43,074 nt of DNA from NCBI GenBank assembly GCA_002239105.1, contig MPNQ01000025.1:1-43074 (forward strand), given 5' to 3'. The stretch is from a marine group bacterium Sva0996 bin134. GTDB lineage: Bacteria; Actinomycetota; Acidimicrobiia; Acidimicrobiales; Bin134. Below the pieces are notes generated by a model. It was not told the origin of the DNA. It searched no databases and was given only the letters and a program-made list of their open reading frames with translations. Positions 23,582 to 32,086 of the stretch are shown in pieces; position 1 is the first letter of the stretch, and each line of letters begins with the position of its first letter. Made by a program: the position numbers and the translations under genes.

Positions 23582-25744
23582 CTACGGGGAAACCGAGAAC
23601 TCGCTGAAGTCCTGGGCCTCTTCGAGGATGCCTCGTCCAACCGCGTAGTCCACGTTGTTCTGGAGCCGGGCGGGCTGAAGGGCACCGTTGAGCGAGAAGA
23701 TCCCGACGTTCTTGTCGAGGATGGCCTCGGCCAGCTCGCCCTGCACGCCAAGGAAGTCATCCATTACCTCCAACACCTCAGCACGGTTGGCTGGATTGCG
23801 TATCCAGTCCATGGTGTTGCGCATCGTCTGCGCGTAGATGGCCACCGTGTTGGGGTTGTTGTCGAAGAACTCGCGAGAGGTGGTGTTTACCAACGACGGC
23901 CAGTCCAATTCGCTCGGCCCGTCCCCGCCCCGCAGGGCAAATGGGGAGTATGCGATTCCATCAACTACCCCCTGGCTCAGACCGGGCTCGAAGGTGATGG
24001 CCCAGTCCACCTCATCGGACGACAGCGCCGCCAGTGTGGTGCCCGACAGGCCGGTGGCGATGTAGGTGGCGCCATCGGGATCGAGTCCCGCGGAGTCTAT
24101 GAGCTGGCGGGCGATCTGCTCTGCCGCCACGCCTCGGGCTACCACGCCCACCCGGGTGCCCTCAAGCGCCTCCATGGTGCACTGCCAGTCGCCCTGCTCA
24201 CAGTCGATCTGGCCGAAGTTATTGCTGACCAGGATGTCGAAGAAGTGCTTGTCGGCCAACTGCTGGAACATCACAACGTCGAAGCCGGCGTTGCGGATCC
24301 CCAGCATGTTGTCGGGGGTGTTGATGACGAACTGGACCTCTCCGGCGATCAGCGCGGCGGCATTGGCGGCACCAGAGGGACACTGGATGAACTCGCCTTC
24401 CACCCCGCGCTCCGCCAAGAAGCCCTTGATCACCGAGATGTGGGCGACCATGCCGTTGAAGGAAGCGGCTGTGCATATCCCGACATTGGTCGTCTCCGGC
24501 ACGAGCGCCGGCGGCAGGATCACGTCGATGTCCGGGCCCACGGCAAACTCGCCGAATGCCTGGGCTTCCCTAAGGATGCCCCGGCCCACGGCGTAGTTGA
24601 CGTTGTTGGTGATCCGCACAGGGTCGAGCTCAGCGGTGACGGTCATCGAGCCGATATTGCTGTCGAATATGTACTGGGCAACGTCGGGTTCGAGGCCCAG
24701 GTGGGCGTCCAGCTCCTCTAGGACCGCGTCCTGGTTGGCGGGATCGCGCAACCACGCCATGGATTCGAGGATCGCCGCCCGGTAGTTCAACACGGTATTG
24801 GGATTGGCATCCCAATAGGAGCGGGCGGTGATCATCACTGCGGAAGGCCAATCCAACTCGGTCGGGCCATCGCCGGCCCGCAGCCGGAACGGCGCGTAGC
24901 CGATGTCATCGAGTTCGGCCCTACTCAAGCCGGGCTCAAACGTGATCGCCCAGTCCACCTCGTCGGAATCCAGCGCGGCCAGCGTCGTACCGGCCAACCC
25001 GGTGGCGATGTAGGTGGTGTCGTCGGGGTCGAACCCGGCGGAATCCAAGAGCTGGCGGGCGATCTGCTCGGCGGCGGCACCTCGGGCCACCACGCCCACG
25101 CGAGTGCCGTCGAGCACAGCCATGACGCACTCCCAGTCACCCTGCGGACAGTCGATCTCGCCGAAGTTGTTCGACACCACGATGTCGAAGAAGTGGTTGT
25201 CCACGACCTGGGCGAACATCACCACGTCGAAATCGGCGTTGCGGATGCCCAGCATGTTGTCGGGGGTGTTCAGCGCGATATCAACCTGGCCGGAGACCAG
25301 CGACGCGGCCTGAGCCGGACCGGAGAGGCAGGCCACGAAGTCGATCTCGAATCCCCGGTTCTCGGCAAAGCCCTGATTGGCCATCACCTTGGCGTAGATC
25401 TGGGTGAACGACGGAGCGTCGCACACCGTGACCACCGTGTCTTCAGGCGGGCCGATCTCCTCTATGACAACGGCGTCATCGTCCGGGCCGTCGCCGGGCT
25501 CGTCAGCGGCTCCATCGTCGGAGTCGTCCGCCATGTCGTCGCCAGAATCATCTGCGGCTCCATCGTCGGAGTCGTCCGCCATGTCGTCGCCAGAATCATC
25601 TGCGGCTCCATCGTCGGAGTCGTCCGCCGGGGCCGACGGGGTGTCGCCCGCCCCCGCGTCGTCATCGTCGTTGCCACAGGCGGTGGCAACGAGCGAAAAA
25701 GCCAACAAGATGGCGAAGAGTGAAAACAGCCAAGAACGTTTCAT
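23582..25744 (-). CDS. Tandem-duplicated NMT1/TauA-like substrate-binding lipoprotein
   Basis: A 720-residue lipoprotein, about twice the normal length. The signal peptide ends in a lipobox with lipidated Cys23 (LVATAC). A highly acidic repeat linker follows (about 25-100), then two homologous binding domains at about 103-410 and 416-720. Shared blocks include NTPDNMLGIRNA-FDVVMF, the SNNFG-IDC-QGDW-C segment, GTRVGVVARG-AAEQIARQL-DSAG, DSDEVDWAITFEPGLS, and NYAVGRGIL at each end. Both copies keep the Cys pair in IDC...C. Family members bind sulfonates, nitrate or thiamine precursors. I start at ATG 25744, preceded by GAGGGGG; the 18 residues further upstream are not signal-like. The fused copies may hold two ligands or present two docking faces to one permease (inference). 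Confidence 0.88.
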   Translation of the reverse strand: MKRSWLFSLFAILLAFSLVATACGNDDDDAGAGDTPSAPADDSDDGAADDSGDDMADDSDDGAADDSGDDMADDSDDGAADEPGDGPDDDAVVIEEIGPPEDTVVTVCDAPSFTQIYAKVMANQGFAENRGFEIDFVACLSGPAQAASLVSGQVDIALNTPDNMLGIRNADFDVVMFAQVVDNHFFDIVVSNNFGEIDCPQGDWECVMAVLDGTRVGVVARGAAAEQIARQLLDSAGFDPDDTTYIATGLAGTTLAALDSDEVDWAITFEPGLSRAELDDIGYAPFRLRAGDGPTELDWPSAVMITARSYWDANPNTVLNYRAAILESMAWLRDPANQDAVLEELDAHLGLEPDVAQYIFDSNIGSMTVTAELDPVRITNNVNYAVGRGILREAQAFGEFAVGPDIDVILPPALVPETTNVGICTAASFNGMVAHISVIKGFLAERGVEGEFIQCPSGAANAAALIAGEVQFVINTPDNMLGIRNAGFDVVMFQQLADKHFFDILVSNNFGQIDCEQGDWQCTMEALEGTRVGVVARGVAAEQIARQLIDSAGLDPDGATYIATGLSGTTLAALSSDEVDWAITFEPGLSQGVVDGIAYSPFALRGGDGPSELDWPSLVNTTSREFFDNNPNTVAIYAQTMRNTMDWIRNPANRAEVLEVMDDFLGVQGELAEAILDKNVGIFSLNGALQPARLQNNVDYAVGRGILEEAQDFSEFSVSP
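25506..25628. repeat. 48-bp tandem repeat in the binding-protein linker
   Basis: Two complete identical 48-bp units (25506-25553 and 25554-25601) and a partial third (25602-25628) encode the acidic unit DDSDDGAADDSGDDMA. The identity at DNA level points to recent slippage, and copy number is likely to differ among strains. Confidence 0.85.
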
Positions 25745-25761
25745 GTATCCCCCTCGGATAC
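25745..25761 (-). promoter_or_regulatory. Hairpin that loops out the Shine-Dalgarno of the binding-protein gene
   Basis: On the transcript, GUAUCC and GGAUAC (6-bp perfect arms) flank the loop GAGGG, and the 3' arm abuts the AUG at 25744. The loop is the ribosome site itself. The structure could gate initiation or serve as a protein-binding palindrome in DNA. Confidence 0.4.
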
Positions 25762-25852
25762 GCGCGAGTACGCAATGTACAGGCCGATAGTTCACCACTA
25801 AATGTTCGGAAGCGCAAGAAACTCGGGCAATTGCGCCGCTACGCTCCCGGCA

Positions 25853-27337
25853 ATGTCGGAAACGAAGCCGCCCAACATTCTGCTATTGGTGTCTGATCAG
25901 GAGCGCCAGCGCGACTGGCTGCCGCCAGGAGTGCCGCTGCCGGCCCGCCAGCGCCTGTTGGAACAGTCGCTCGAGTTCCGCCGCCACTACACCCACACCT
26001 CGCCGTGCTCGCCGTCTCGGGCCACGCTATTCACCGGGCTGCACATGGACGAGCACGGGGTGACCGAGAACTCCAGCTACCCCAACAACACCCAGCTCTC
26101 CACCGACATCCCCACCCTGGGAACCCGGCTGCGAGACGCCGGCTACCGCACCGCCTACAAGGGCAAATGGCACCTTGAAGCCTCAGCCGAGCCCGACATG
26201 GAGGCCTACGGCTTCTCGGATTGGGCCGGCAACGACATGGCCTTTTGGGGGCTGCCGGGCAGCGGCAGCGAGTTCGACGAGCCCATCGCGGCCGACTCGG
26301 CCGCCTGGCTGCGCGACCAGCGCGACGCCACCCAGCCGTGGTTCTTGACGGTGGGGCTGGTGAACCCCCACGACATCATGTGGTTCCCGCTCGACCAGCC
26401 CTGGTTCTGGGAGCAAGAGCCCGAATACGTGGCCCATAGCCGGGAGAAGCTGGACCGGCGCAAGTGGGGCCGGGCCACCAACCTGCCAGCCTTCGACTAC
26501 GAGATCGACCGGTGGTGTACCGAGCTGCCCGAGAACTTCGACGACGACCTGCACACCAAGCCCGAGGTCCACCGCCGGTGGCTGCTGGAGATGGAGCGCA
26601 CCAGCACCCCGGGGCCGATGGACCCCGGTGACCACGACATCTGGCTACGCCAGCTCGACTACTACGTGAAGCTCCATCAGCTCAGCGACCAGTGCCTGGC
26701 AACGGTCTTGGGCGCACTGGACGACATCGACCAGTGGGACAACACCGTGGTGGTGTTCACCTCCGACCACGGCGACCAGTGCGGCTCGCACGGGCTGCGG
26801 TCCAAGGGACCGTGGAACTACGAGGAGACCATGAGGATCCCGCTGTACCTGTCAGCGCCGGGGCTGACCGCCGCGGGCACGGCCACCGAGTCGCTCACCA
26901 GCCACACCGACTTGGCCGCCACTGTGCTGGAGCTAGCCGGGGTGGACGCCTCGGATCTGCCCGGCCAGAGCCTGAGCCCGCTGTTCGACGACCAGTCGGC
27001 GCAGATCCGCGATCACATCCTGTTCGCCCAGCGGTGGCCGTGGTACCTGGGGGTGGAGAAGGTGCGCTACGCCTCTTCGGGAGTGTTCGACGGCCGCCAC
27101 AAATACTGCCGCTACTACGGCATCGGCGGCGGGGTGAGCAATTTCGGGGTGTCGCTGGGCGACTCAATGCTGTTCGGCCCCGACGCCGACTTCGACGACC
27201 ACGACCACGAGTGGTACGACCACGACGACGACCCGCACGAGTTGGTGAATCTGGCCAACGACCGCAGCCGACGCAGTGAGCTGCGGGAGCGGTTTGAGTT
27301 GTTGCGGGAGTTGGAAGCGGCCGAATACCGGGCGTAG
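25853..27337 (+). CDS. Sulfatase (formylglycine type, soluble)
   Basis: A 494-residue alkaline-phosphatase-superfamily hydrolase. The activation motif C52-S-P-S-R sits in HTSPCSPSRATLFTG; Cys52 would be converted to formylglycine by a separate enzyme. Metal-binding and active-site segments are visible: the N-terminal ILLLVSDQ, KGKWHLE, VVVFTSDHGDQCGSHGL and KGPWNYEETMRIPL. There is no signal peptide, so it should act in the cytoplasm. It looks closest to choline-sulfatase or phosphonate-monoester-hydrolase-like members; the substrate is not defined. I start at ATG 25853, since the open frame before it reads through the divergent promoter. It is convergent with the next sulfatase with no spacer (stop codons adjacent at 27335-27340). 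Confidence 0.87.
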   Translation: MSETKPPNILLLVSDQERQRDWLPPGVPLPARQRLLEQSLEFRRHYTHTSPCSPSRATLFTGLHMDEHGVTENSSYPNNTQLSTDIPTLGTRLRDAGYRTAYKGKWHLEASAEPDMEAYGFSDWAGNDMAFWGLPGSGSEFDEPIAADSAAWLRDQRDATQPWFLTVGLVNPHDIMWFPLDQPWFWEQEPEYVAHSREKLDRRKWGRATNLPAFDYEIDRWCTELPENFDDDLHTKPEVHRRWLLEMERTSTPGPMDPGDHDIWLRQLDYYVKLHQLSDQCLATVLGALDDIDQWDNTVVVFTSDHGDQCGSHGLRSKGPWNYEETMRIPLYLSAPGLTAAGTATESLTSHTDLAATVLELAGVDASDLPGQSLSPLFDDQSAQIRDHILFAQRWPWYLGVEKVRYASSGVFDGRHKYCRYYGIGGGVSNFGVSLGDSMLFGPDADFDDHDHEWYDHDDDPHELVNLANDRSRRSELRERFELLRELEAAEYRA

Positions 27338-29662
27338 CTACTCCAGCGCCATGCCGAATTCGCGGAATTCCTCTAGGAGGACTTCGTCGGCGTCGGGGGC
27401 GGGAGCCCCGGGGGTGTAGGTCACCTGGTGGAGGGTGCCGGAGTAGGGGAAGGCGCCGTGGCGCTGGAAGATGTCCCACGACACCGGAGAACGCCGGTTG
27501 ATGCCGACATCGATGCCCTGCCAGGGCAAAAAGCCGATCATCTGAGGGATGTCGGAGAGGGTGGATCCGACCTGGCCGTCGGCGCTTACTGAAACGTTCC
27601 AGATGCGCCCGCCGGGGGCTTGGACATCGAGCACTATCTGCCGGCACTCCCCCGACAGGCCCACGGGATCGGTGGTCAGGTACCGACCAGAGCTGTTGAC
27701 CACGAAGCACAGGGCGCCGTTCTCGATGTAGAGCACGTAGCCCGACGCCTGGCTGCCGTGGGCCACCAGCACGCCCTGGTTGCCGGGGCGGTGGTGCAAG
27801 TCGACGGTGACGGTGAAGTTGCCGCCGGCGATGAGCCGGGACGACCGCAAGCGCTCCACGGTGGGCGATCCAGGGAGAATCCGCAGCTCCCGGGTGAGCT
27901 TGGCGTGCTCGGGGGGCTTCAACGAGCGGAAAAGCCCAGAGGCCTCGTCGAGCGGGAAAACCCGGTTGCGCCAGGCGGCCTCCTCCCAGGCCTGCACCAG
28001 CTCGGCCAGCTTCTCGGGCTCGGCGTCGGCTAGGTCGTTTCGCTCGTTGAAATCGTCGGCCAGGTTGAACAGCTCCCAGCGGTCGGAGCTGAACGGGGTG
28101 TGATGCTCGTGGAAAATGGCCGCCGACCAGCCGTCGCTATAGATGCCCCGGTGGCCGATGCACTCGATGTACTGCTCGGTGTGGTCGGAGGGGGCGTTGG
28201 GATCATCCAGGGAGGCGGCAAACGACACCCCGTCGGGAGCGTCGGAAGCCTGCCCGTGGCGCTCGGTGGGGACGTCGAGGCCGAGCAGGTCGGCCAGGGT
28301 GGGCAACAGATCGGTGATGTGGGTGTACTGGGGGCGCAGCTCCCCGCCGATCGCCTCAGTGCGGGCCGGCCACGACAGCACCATGGGCACCGAGTGGCCA
28401 CCCCGGTGAGCGGTGATCTTGTACAGCCTAAATGGGGTATTGCAGGCCATGGCCCAGCCCCGCGGATAATGGGGCCAGGTGGTGGGACCGCCAATGACGT
28501 CGGCCTCGAGGGCCTCAAGTTCGAACTCACTCACCGGCGGTGAGGGCCTCGCCCCGGTGCCGCTGTGGGTGAAATACGAGGTGCTGCCCTGGGCCCTGCC
28601 CTCTCGTGACGCGCCGTTGTCGCTGGTGAAGATGAAGATGGTGTTGTCGAGCTGGCCGAGGGCCTCCAACTCGGCCCGGATGCGAGCCACGCTGTCGTCA
28701 ATCGAATCCACCATGGCGGCGTAAACCTCCATGTAGCGGGCCATGACCCGGCGCTCGTCCTCCGAGTAGCTGTCCCAGGCCCGCACATCCTCGTTGGGCT
28801 CGGGGTTGCGGGGGGGCAGCTCGGCGTCGGCCGGGACCACGCCCAGCTCTTTTTGGCGAGCTAGGCGCTCCTCGCGGAGCTGGTCCCAGCCCTTGTCGTA
28901 GTTGCCCCGGTGGCGGGCGATGTCCTCAGCCTTGGCGTGCAACGGGGCATGGACCGCCCCGTGGGCGTAGTACAAGAAGAGCGGCTTGTCGGGGTCGGTG
29001 GTCTTCACGTCGCGGATCATGCGGCAGGCCCGGTCGGTGAGATCGTCGGTGAGGTAGTAGCCCTCGGGATACTCGTCTAGGTGGACGGGATTGTTGCCCT
29101 CATAAAGCTGATGGGGGAAGTGGAAATCGGTCAGGGCCTCCAAGAACCCGTAGTACTGGTCGAAGCCCCGCTGCAATGGCCACGAATGGGTATCGCCAGC
29201 CACCGAGAGGTCGGATTCCAAACACAGGTGCCACTTGCCCACTGCCATGGTGGCGTAGCCGTTGTCCCGCAGCATCTCAGCCAGCGTCGACTGGTTGGGG
29301 GGCAACTCGCCGGCGTAGCCGGGAAAACCGGGGTTGGCGTTGGCCACAAATCCCATCCCGGCATGATGGGAGTTGAGCCCGGTCAGCAGCGCGGCCCGGG
29401 TGGGCGAGCACAGCGGGGTGACGTGGAAATTGGTGTAGCGGACCCCGCTGTCGGCCAAGGCGTCGATAGCCGGGGTGGGTATTTCCGAGCCGTAACAGCC
29501 CAAGTCGGAAAAGCCCAGATCGTCGGCCAGCACGATCACGACGTTGGGAGCATCGGCCGGCGGAGCGGGCTTGGGCGGCCACCACGACTCTGAAGTGGCG
29601 ATGATCTTCCCGATCTTCCCCCCGAACCCCGGATAGTGCTCCTGCTGGCGCTGATCAGTCAT
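27338..29662 (-). CDS. Arylsulfatase with C-terminal beta-sandwich domain (copy 2)
   Basis: A 774-residue sulfatase. The catalytic domain (about 38-560) has VIVLADDLGFSD for metal binding, C85-S-P-T-R for formylglycine, VGKWHL and IFTSDNGASREG. A C-terminal region (about 600-770, NFTVTVDLHHRPGNQGVLVAHG onwards) looks like a lectin-like beta-sandwich. No signal peptide is present. ATG 29662 has AAGGAGA before it. The start and much of the protein match the gene at 29695-32013 nearly residue for residue, including the N-terminal MTDQRQQEHYPGF, so they arose by tandem duplication. The gap between them is 32 bp and they probably share one promoter upstream of 32013. The large size is typical of arylsulfatase A-type bacterial enzymes. 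Confidence 0.88.
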   Translation of the reverse strand: MTDQRQQEHYPGFGGKIGKIIATSESWWPPKPAPPADAPNVVIVLADDLGFSDLGCYGSEIPTPAIDALADSGVRYTNFHVTPLCSPTRAALLTGLNSHHAGMGFVANANPGFPGYAGELPPNQSTLAEMLRDNGYATMAVGKWHLCLESDLSVAGDTHSWPLQRGFDQYYGFLEALTDFHFPHQLYEGNNPVHLDEYPEGYYLTDDLTDRACRMIRDVKTTDPDKPLFLYYAHGAVHAPLHAKAEDIARHRGNYDKGWDQLREERLARQKELGVVPADAELPPRNPEPNEDVRAWDSYSEDERRVMARYMEVYAAMVDSIDDSVARIRAELEALGQLDNTIFIFTSDNGASREGRAQGSTSYFTHSGTGARPSPPVSEFELEALEADVIGGPTTWPHYPRGWAMACNTPFRLYKITAHRGGHSVPMVLSWPARTEAIGGELRPQYTHITDLLPTLADLLGLDVPTERHGQASDAPDGVSFAASLDDPNAPSDHTEQYIECIGHRGIYSDGWSAAIFHEHHTPFSSDRWELFNLADDFNERNDLADAEPEKLAELVQAWEEAAWRNRVFPLDEASGLFRSLKPPEHAKLTRELRILPGSPTVERLRSSRLIAGGNFTVTVDLHHRPGNQGVLVAHGSQASGYVLYIENGALCFVVNSSGRYLTTDPVGLSGECRQIVLDVQAPGGRIWNVSVSADGQVGSTLSDIPQMIGFLPWQGIDVGINRRSPVSWDIFQRHGAFPYSGTLHQVTYTPGAPAPDADEVLLEEFREFGMALE

Positions 29663-29694
29663 CGATTCTCCTTGGTCGATTGCGAGAGTAGGGG

Positions 29695-32013
29695 CTATTC
29701 CAAGCCCATTCCGATTTCGCGGAGTTCGGCGAGGCGGACTTCTTCGGTGTCGGGGGCGGGGGGGCCGGGGACGTAGGTCACTTGGTGGATGGTGCCGGAG
29801 TAGGGGAATGAGCCGTGGCGCTGGTGGAGCTGCCATGACACAGGGGAGCGGCGGTCTAGCCCGATGTCGATGCCCTCCCAGGGGATGAAGCCGTAGATCT
29901 GGGGGATGTCGGTGGCGGTGATGCCGGTGCGGCCGTCGGCGCTCACGGTGATGTTCCAGATGCGGCCGCCGGGGGCGGCGACGTCGAGGACGATCTGGCG
30001 GCACTCCCCCGGCAGGTCCATGGGGTCGAACACCATCGGCTGGCCGCCGCTGTTGACCTCGAAGTGCAACGCGCCGCGCTCGATGTAGAGCACATAGCCC
30101 GAGGCCTGTCCACCGTGGGCCACCAGCACGCCCTGGTCGCCGGGGCGGTGGTGCAGATCGACGGCGACGGTGAAGTTGCCGCCGGCGATGACCCGGGAGG
30201 CCCGGTAGCGCTCCACGGTGGGGGTGCCGGGCAGGATCCGCAGTTCTCGGGTGAGCAGGTCGTGCTCGGCGGGCCGCAGGAGACGATAGAGCCCGGTGCC
30301 CTCGTCGAGGGGGAAAACCCGGTTGCGCCAGGCGGCCTGCTCCCACGCCTGCACCAACTCGGCCAGCTTCTCGGGCTCGGCCTCGGCCAGGTCGACCCGC
30401 TCGTTGAGGTCTTCGTTCAGGTTGAACAGCTCCCAGCGGTCGGTGCTGAACGGGGTCATGAACTCGTGGAAGGCGGCGGCCGCCCAGCCGTCGCGGTAGT
30501 AGGCCCGGTGGCCGATGCACTCGTAGTACTGCTCGGTGTGGTCGGAGGGGGCATCGGGGTTCTCCAGCGTGGCGGCGAACGACACCCCGTCGGGGGCCTC
30601 GGAGGCCAGCCCGTGGCGCTCAGTGGGGATGTCCATCTCCAGCAGCTCAGACAGGGTGGGCAGCAGGTCGATGATGTGGGTGTACTGGTTGCGCAGCTCT
30701 CCGCCGTTCTCCGCGGTGCGGGCTGGCCACGACAGCACGAACGGCACCGAGTGGCCGCCCCGATAGGAGGTGATCTTGTACAGCCGGAAGGGGGTATTGC
30801 AGGCCATGGCCCAGCCTCGGGGGTAGTGGGGCCAGGTGGTGGGGCCGCCGATGGCGTCGAGGGCGTTCATCTCCTCTTCGCCCACCTCCGCCGACGACAT
30901 CGCTCCGGGGTTGCTGTAGGTGAAGTACGAGGTGGTTCCCTGGGCCCGGCCCTCACGGGATGCGCCGTTGTCGCTGGTGAACACGAAGATGGTGTTTTCG
31001 AGCTGGCCGATGGCCTGAAGCTCGGCCCGGATGCGGGCCACGCTGTCGTCGATGGACTCCACCATGGCGGCGTACACCTCCATGTAGCGGGCCATGACCC
31101 GGCGCTCGCCCTCGGAATAGCTGTCCCAGGCCCGCACATCCTCGTCGGGCTCGAAGTTCCGGGGCGGAAGCTCGGTGTCAGGCGGCACCACCCCGAGCTC
31201 GATCTGACGGGCGAGGCGCTCTTCGCGGAGTTGGTCCCAGCCCTTGTCGTAGTTGCCCCGGTGGCGGGCGATATCTGCGGCCTTGGCGTGCAGCGGGGCG
31301 TGGACCGCACCGTGGGCGTAGTACATGAAGAACGGCTTGTCGGGATCGGTGGCCTTCACCTCTCGGATCATGCGGCAGGCCCGGTCGGTGAGGTCGTCGG
31401 TGAGGTAGTAGCCCTCGGGATACTCGGCGAGGTCGATGGTGCTGTTGCCCTCGTACATCTGGTGGGGGTGGTGGAAGTTGGTGAGGGCCTCCATGAATCC
31501 GTAGAACTGGTCGAAGCCCCGCTGGAGCGGCCACGAGTGATTGTCGCCGGCGATCGACAAGTCGGTTTCCTTGCACAGGTGCCACTTGCCCACCGCCATG
31601 GTGGCGTAGCCGTTGGCCTTGAGCATCTCGGCCAGCGTGCACTGGTTGGGGGGCAGCTCGCTGGCGTAGCCGGGGAAGCCGGGATCGGCGTTGGCCACAA
31701 AACCCACCCCCACATGATGGGAGTTGAGCCCGGTCAACAGCGCCGCCCGGGTGGGCGAGCACAGCGGGGTGACGTGGAAATTGGTGTAGCGGACCCCGGT
31801 GGCGGCCAGCTCGTCGATGGCCGGGGTGGCGATCTCTGAGCCGTAGCAGCTCACGTCGGAGTAGCCCAGATCGTCGGCCAGCACGACCACCACGTTGGGG
31901 GCACCATCCGGCGCAGTGGGGCGGGGCGGCCACCACGACTCGGAGGTGGCCATGATCTTGCCCACCGTGCCCTCGAACCCGGGATAGTGCTCCTGCTGGC
32001 GCTGATCGGTCAT
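29695..32013 (-). CDS. Arylsulfatase with C-terminal beta-sandwich domain (copy 1)
   Basis: A 772-residue paralogue of the gene that follows it. The catalytic Cys is again C85 in CSPTR, with VVVLADDLGYSD, VGKWHLCKETD and VFTSDNGASREG. The C-terminal sandwich domain (about 595-770) is retained. ATG 32013 is preceded by AAGGAGTACTG; an open frame upstream of it to 32238 is only a shadow of the divergent reductase gene. It is divergent from the reductase at 32087, and a palindromic site lies in the 73-bp gap. The substrate is unknown. The absence of a signal peptide in all three sulfatases suggests desulfation after import. Confidence 0.88.
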   Translation of the reverse strand: MTDQRQQEHYPGFEGTVGKIMATSESWWPPRPTAPDGAPNVVVVLADDLGYSDVSCYGSEIATPAIDELAATGVRYTNFHVTPLCSPTRAALLTGLNSHHVGVGFVANADPGFPGYASELPPNQCTLAEMLKANGYATMAVGKWHLCKETDLSIAGDNHSWPLQRGFDQFYGFMEALTNFHHPHQMYEGNSTIDLAEYPEGYYLTDDLTDRACRMIREVKATDPDKPFFMYYAHGAVHAPLHAKAADIARHRGNYDKGWDQLREERLARQIELGVVPPDTELPPRNFEPDEDVRAWDSYSEGERRVMARYMEVYAAMVESIDDSVARIRAELQAIGQLENTIFVFTSDNGASREGRAQGTTSYFTYSNPGAMSSAEVGEEEMNALDAIGGPTTWPHYPRGWAMACNTPFRLYKITSYRGGHSVPFVLSWPARTAENGGELRNQYTHIIDLLPTLSELLEMDIPTERHGLASEAPDGVSFAATLENPDAPSDHTEQYYECIGHRAYYRDGWAAAAFHEFMTPFSTDRWELFNLNEDLNERVDLAEAEPEKLAELVQAWEQAAWRNRVFPLDEGTGLYRLLRPAEHDLLTRELRILPGTPTVERYRASRVIAGGNFTVAVDLHHRPGDQGVLVAHGGQASGYVLYIERGALHFEVNSGGQPMVFDPMDLPGECRQIVLDVAAPGGRIWNITVSADGRTGITATDIPQIYGFIPWEGIDIGLDRRSPVSWQLHQRHGSFPYSGTIHQVTYVPGPPAPDTEEVRLAELREIGMGLE

Positions 32014-32042
32014 CAGTACTCCTTGTTCGACCCGTGAGGCTA

Positions 32043-32058
32043 CATACAACGTCGTATG
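32043..32058. promoter_or_regulatory. Palindromic operator-like site between sulfatase and reductase genes
   Basis: CATACAACGTCGTATG is a near-perfect 16-bp palindrome (14 of 16 symmetric positions) centred between the divergent starts at 32013 and 32087. The form resembles TetR/AcrR operators. No such regulator is encoded in the window, so it would be supplied elsewhere. Confidence 0.42.
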
Positions 32059-32086
32059 GTGTGCCGGTGATGAGTGAGGAAGCGAT

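Noticed and set aside
27330..27345. Bidirectional terminator between the convergent sulfatases
   Set aside because: The stop codons abut with no spacer and no hairpin can form there.
29663..30520. N-terminal extension of the sulfatase at 27338 to 30520
   Set aside because: The extension is Arg/Pro-rich shadow of the preceding sulfatase; the ATG at 29662 has a ribosome site and matches the paralogue's start.
30064..31839. A 591-residue open frame on the plus strand
   Set aside because: It is the antisense shadow of the sulfatase; repetitive Val/Gly/Leu/His composition typical of GC-rich antisense frames.
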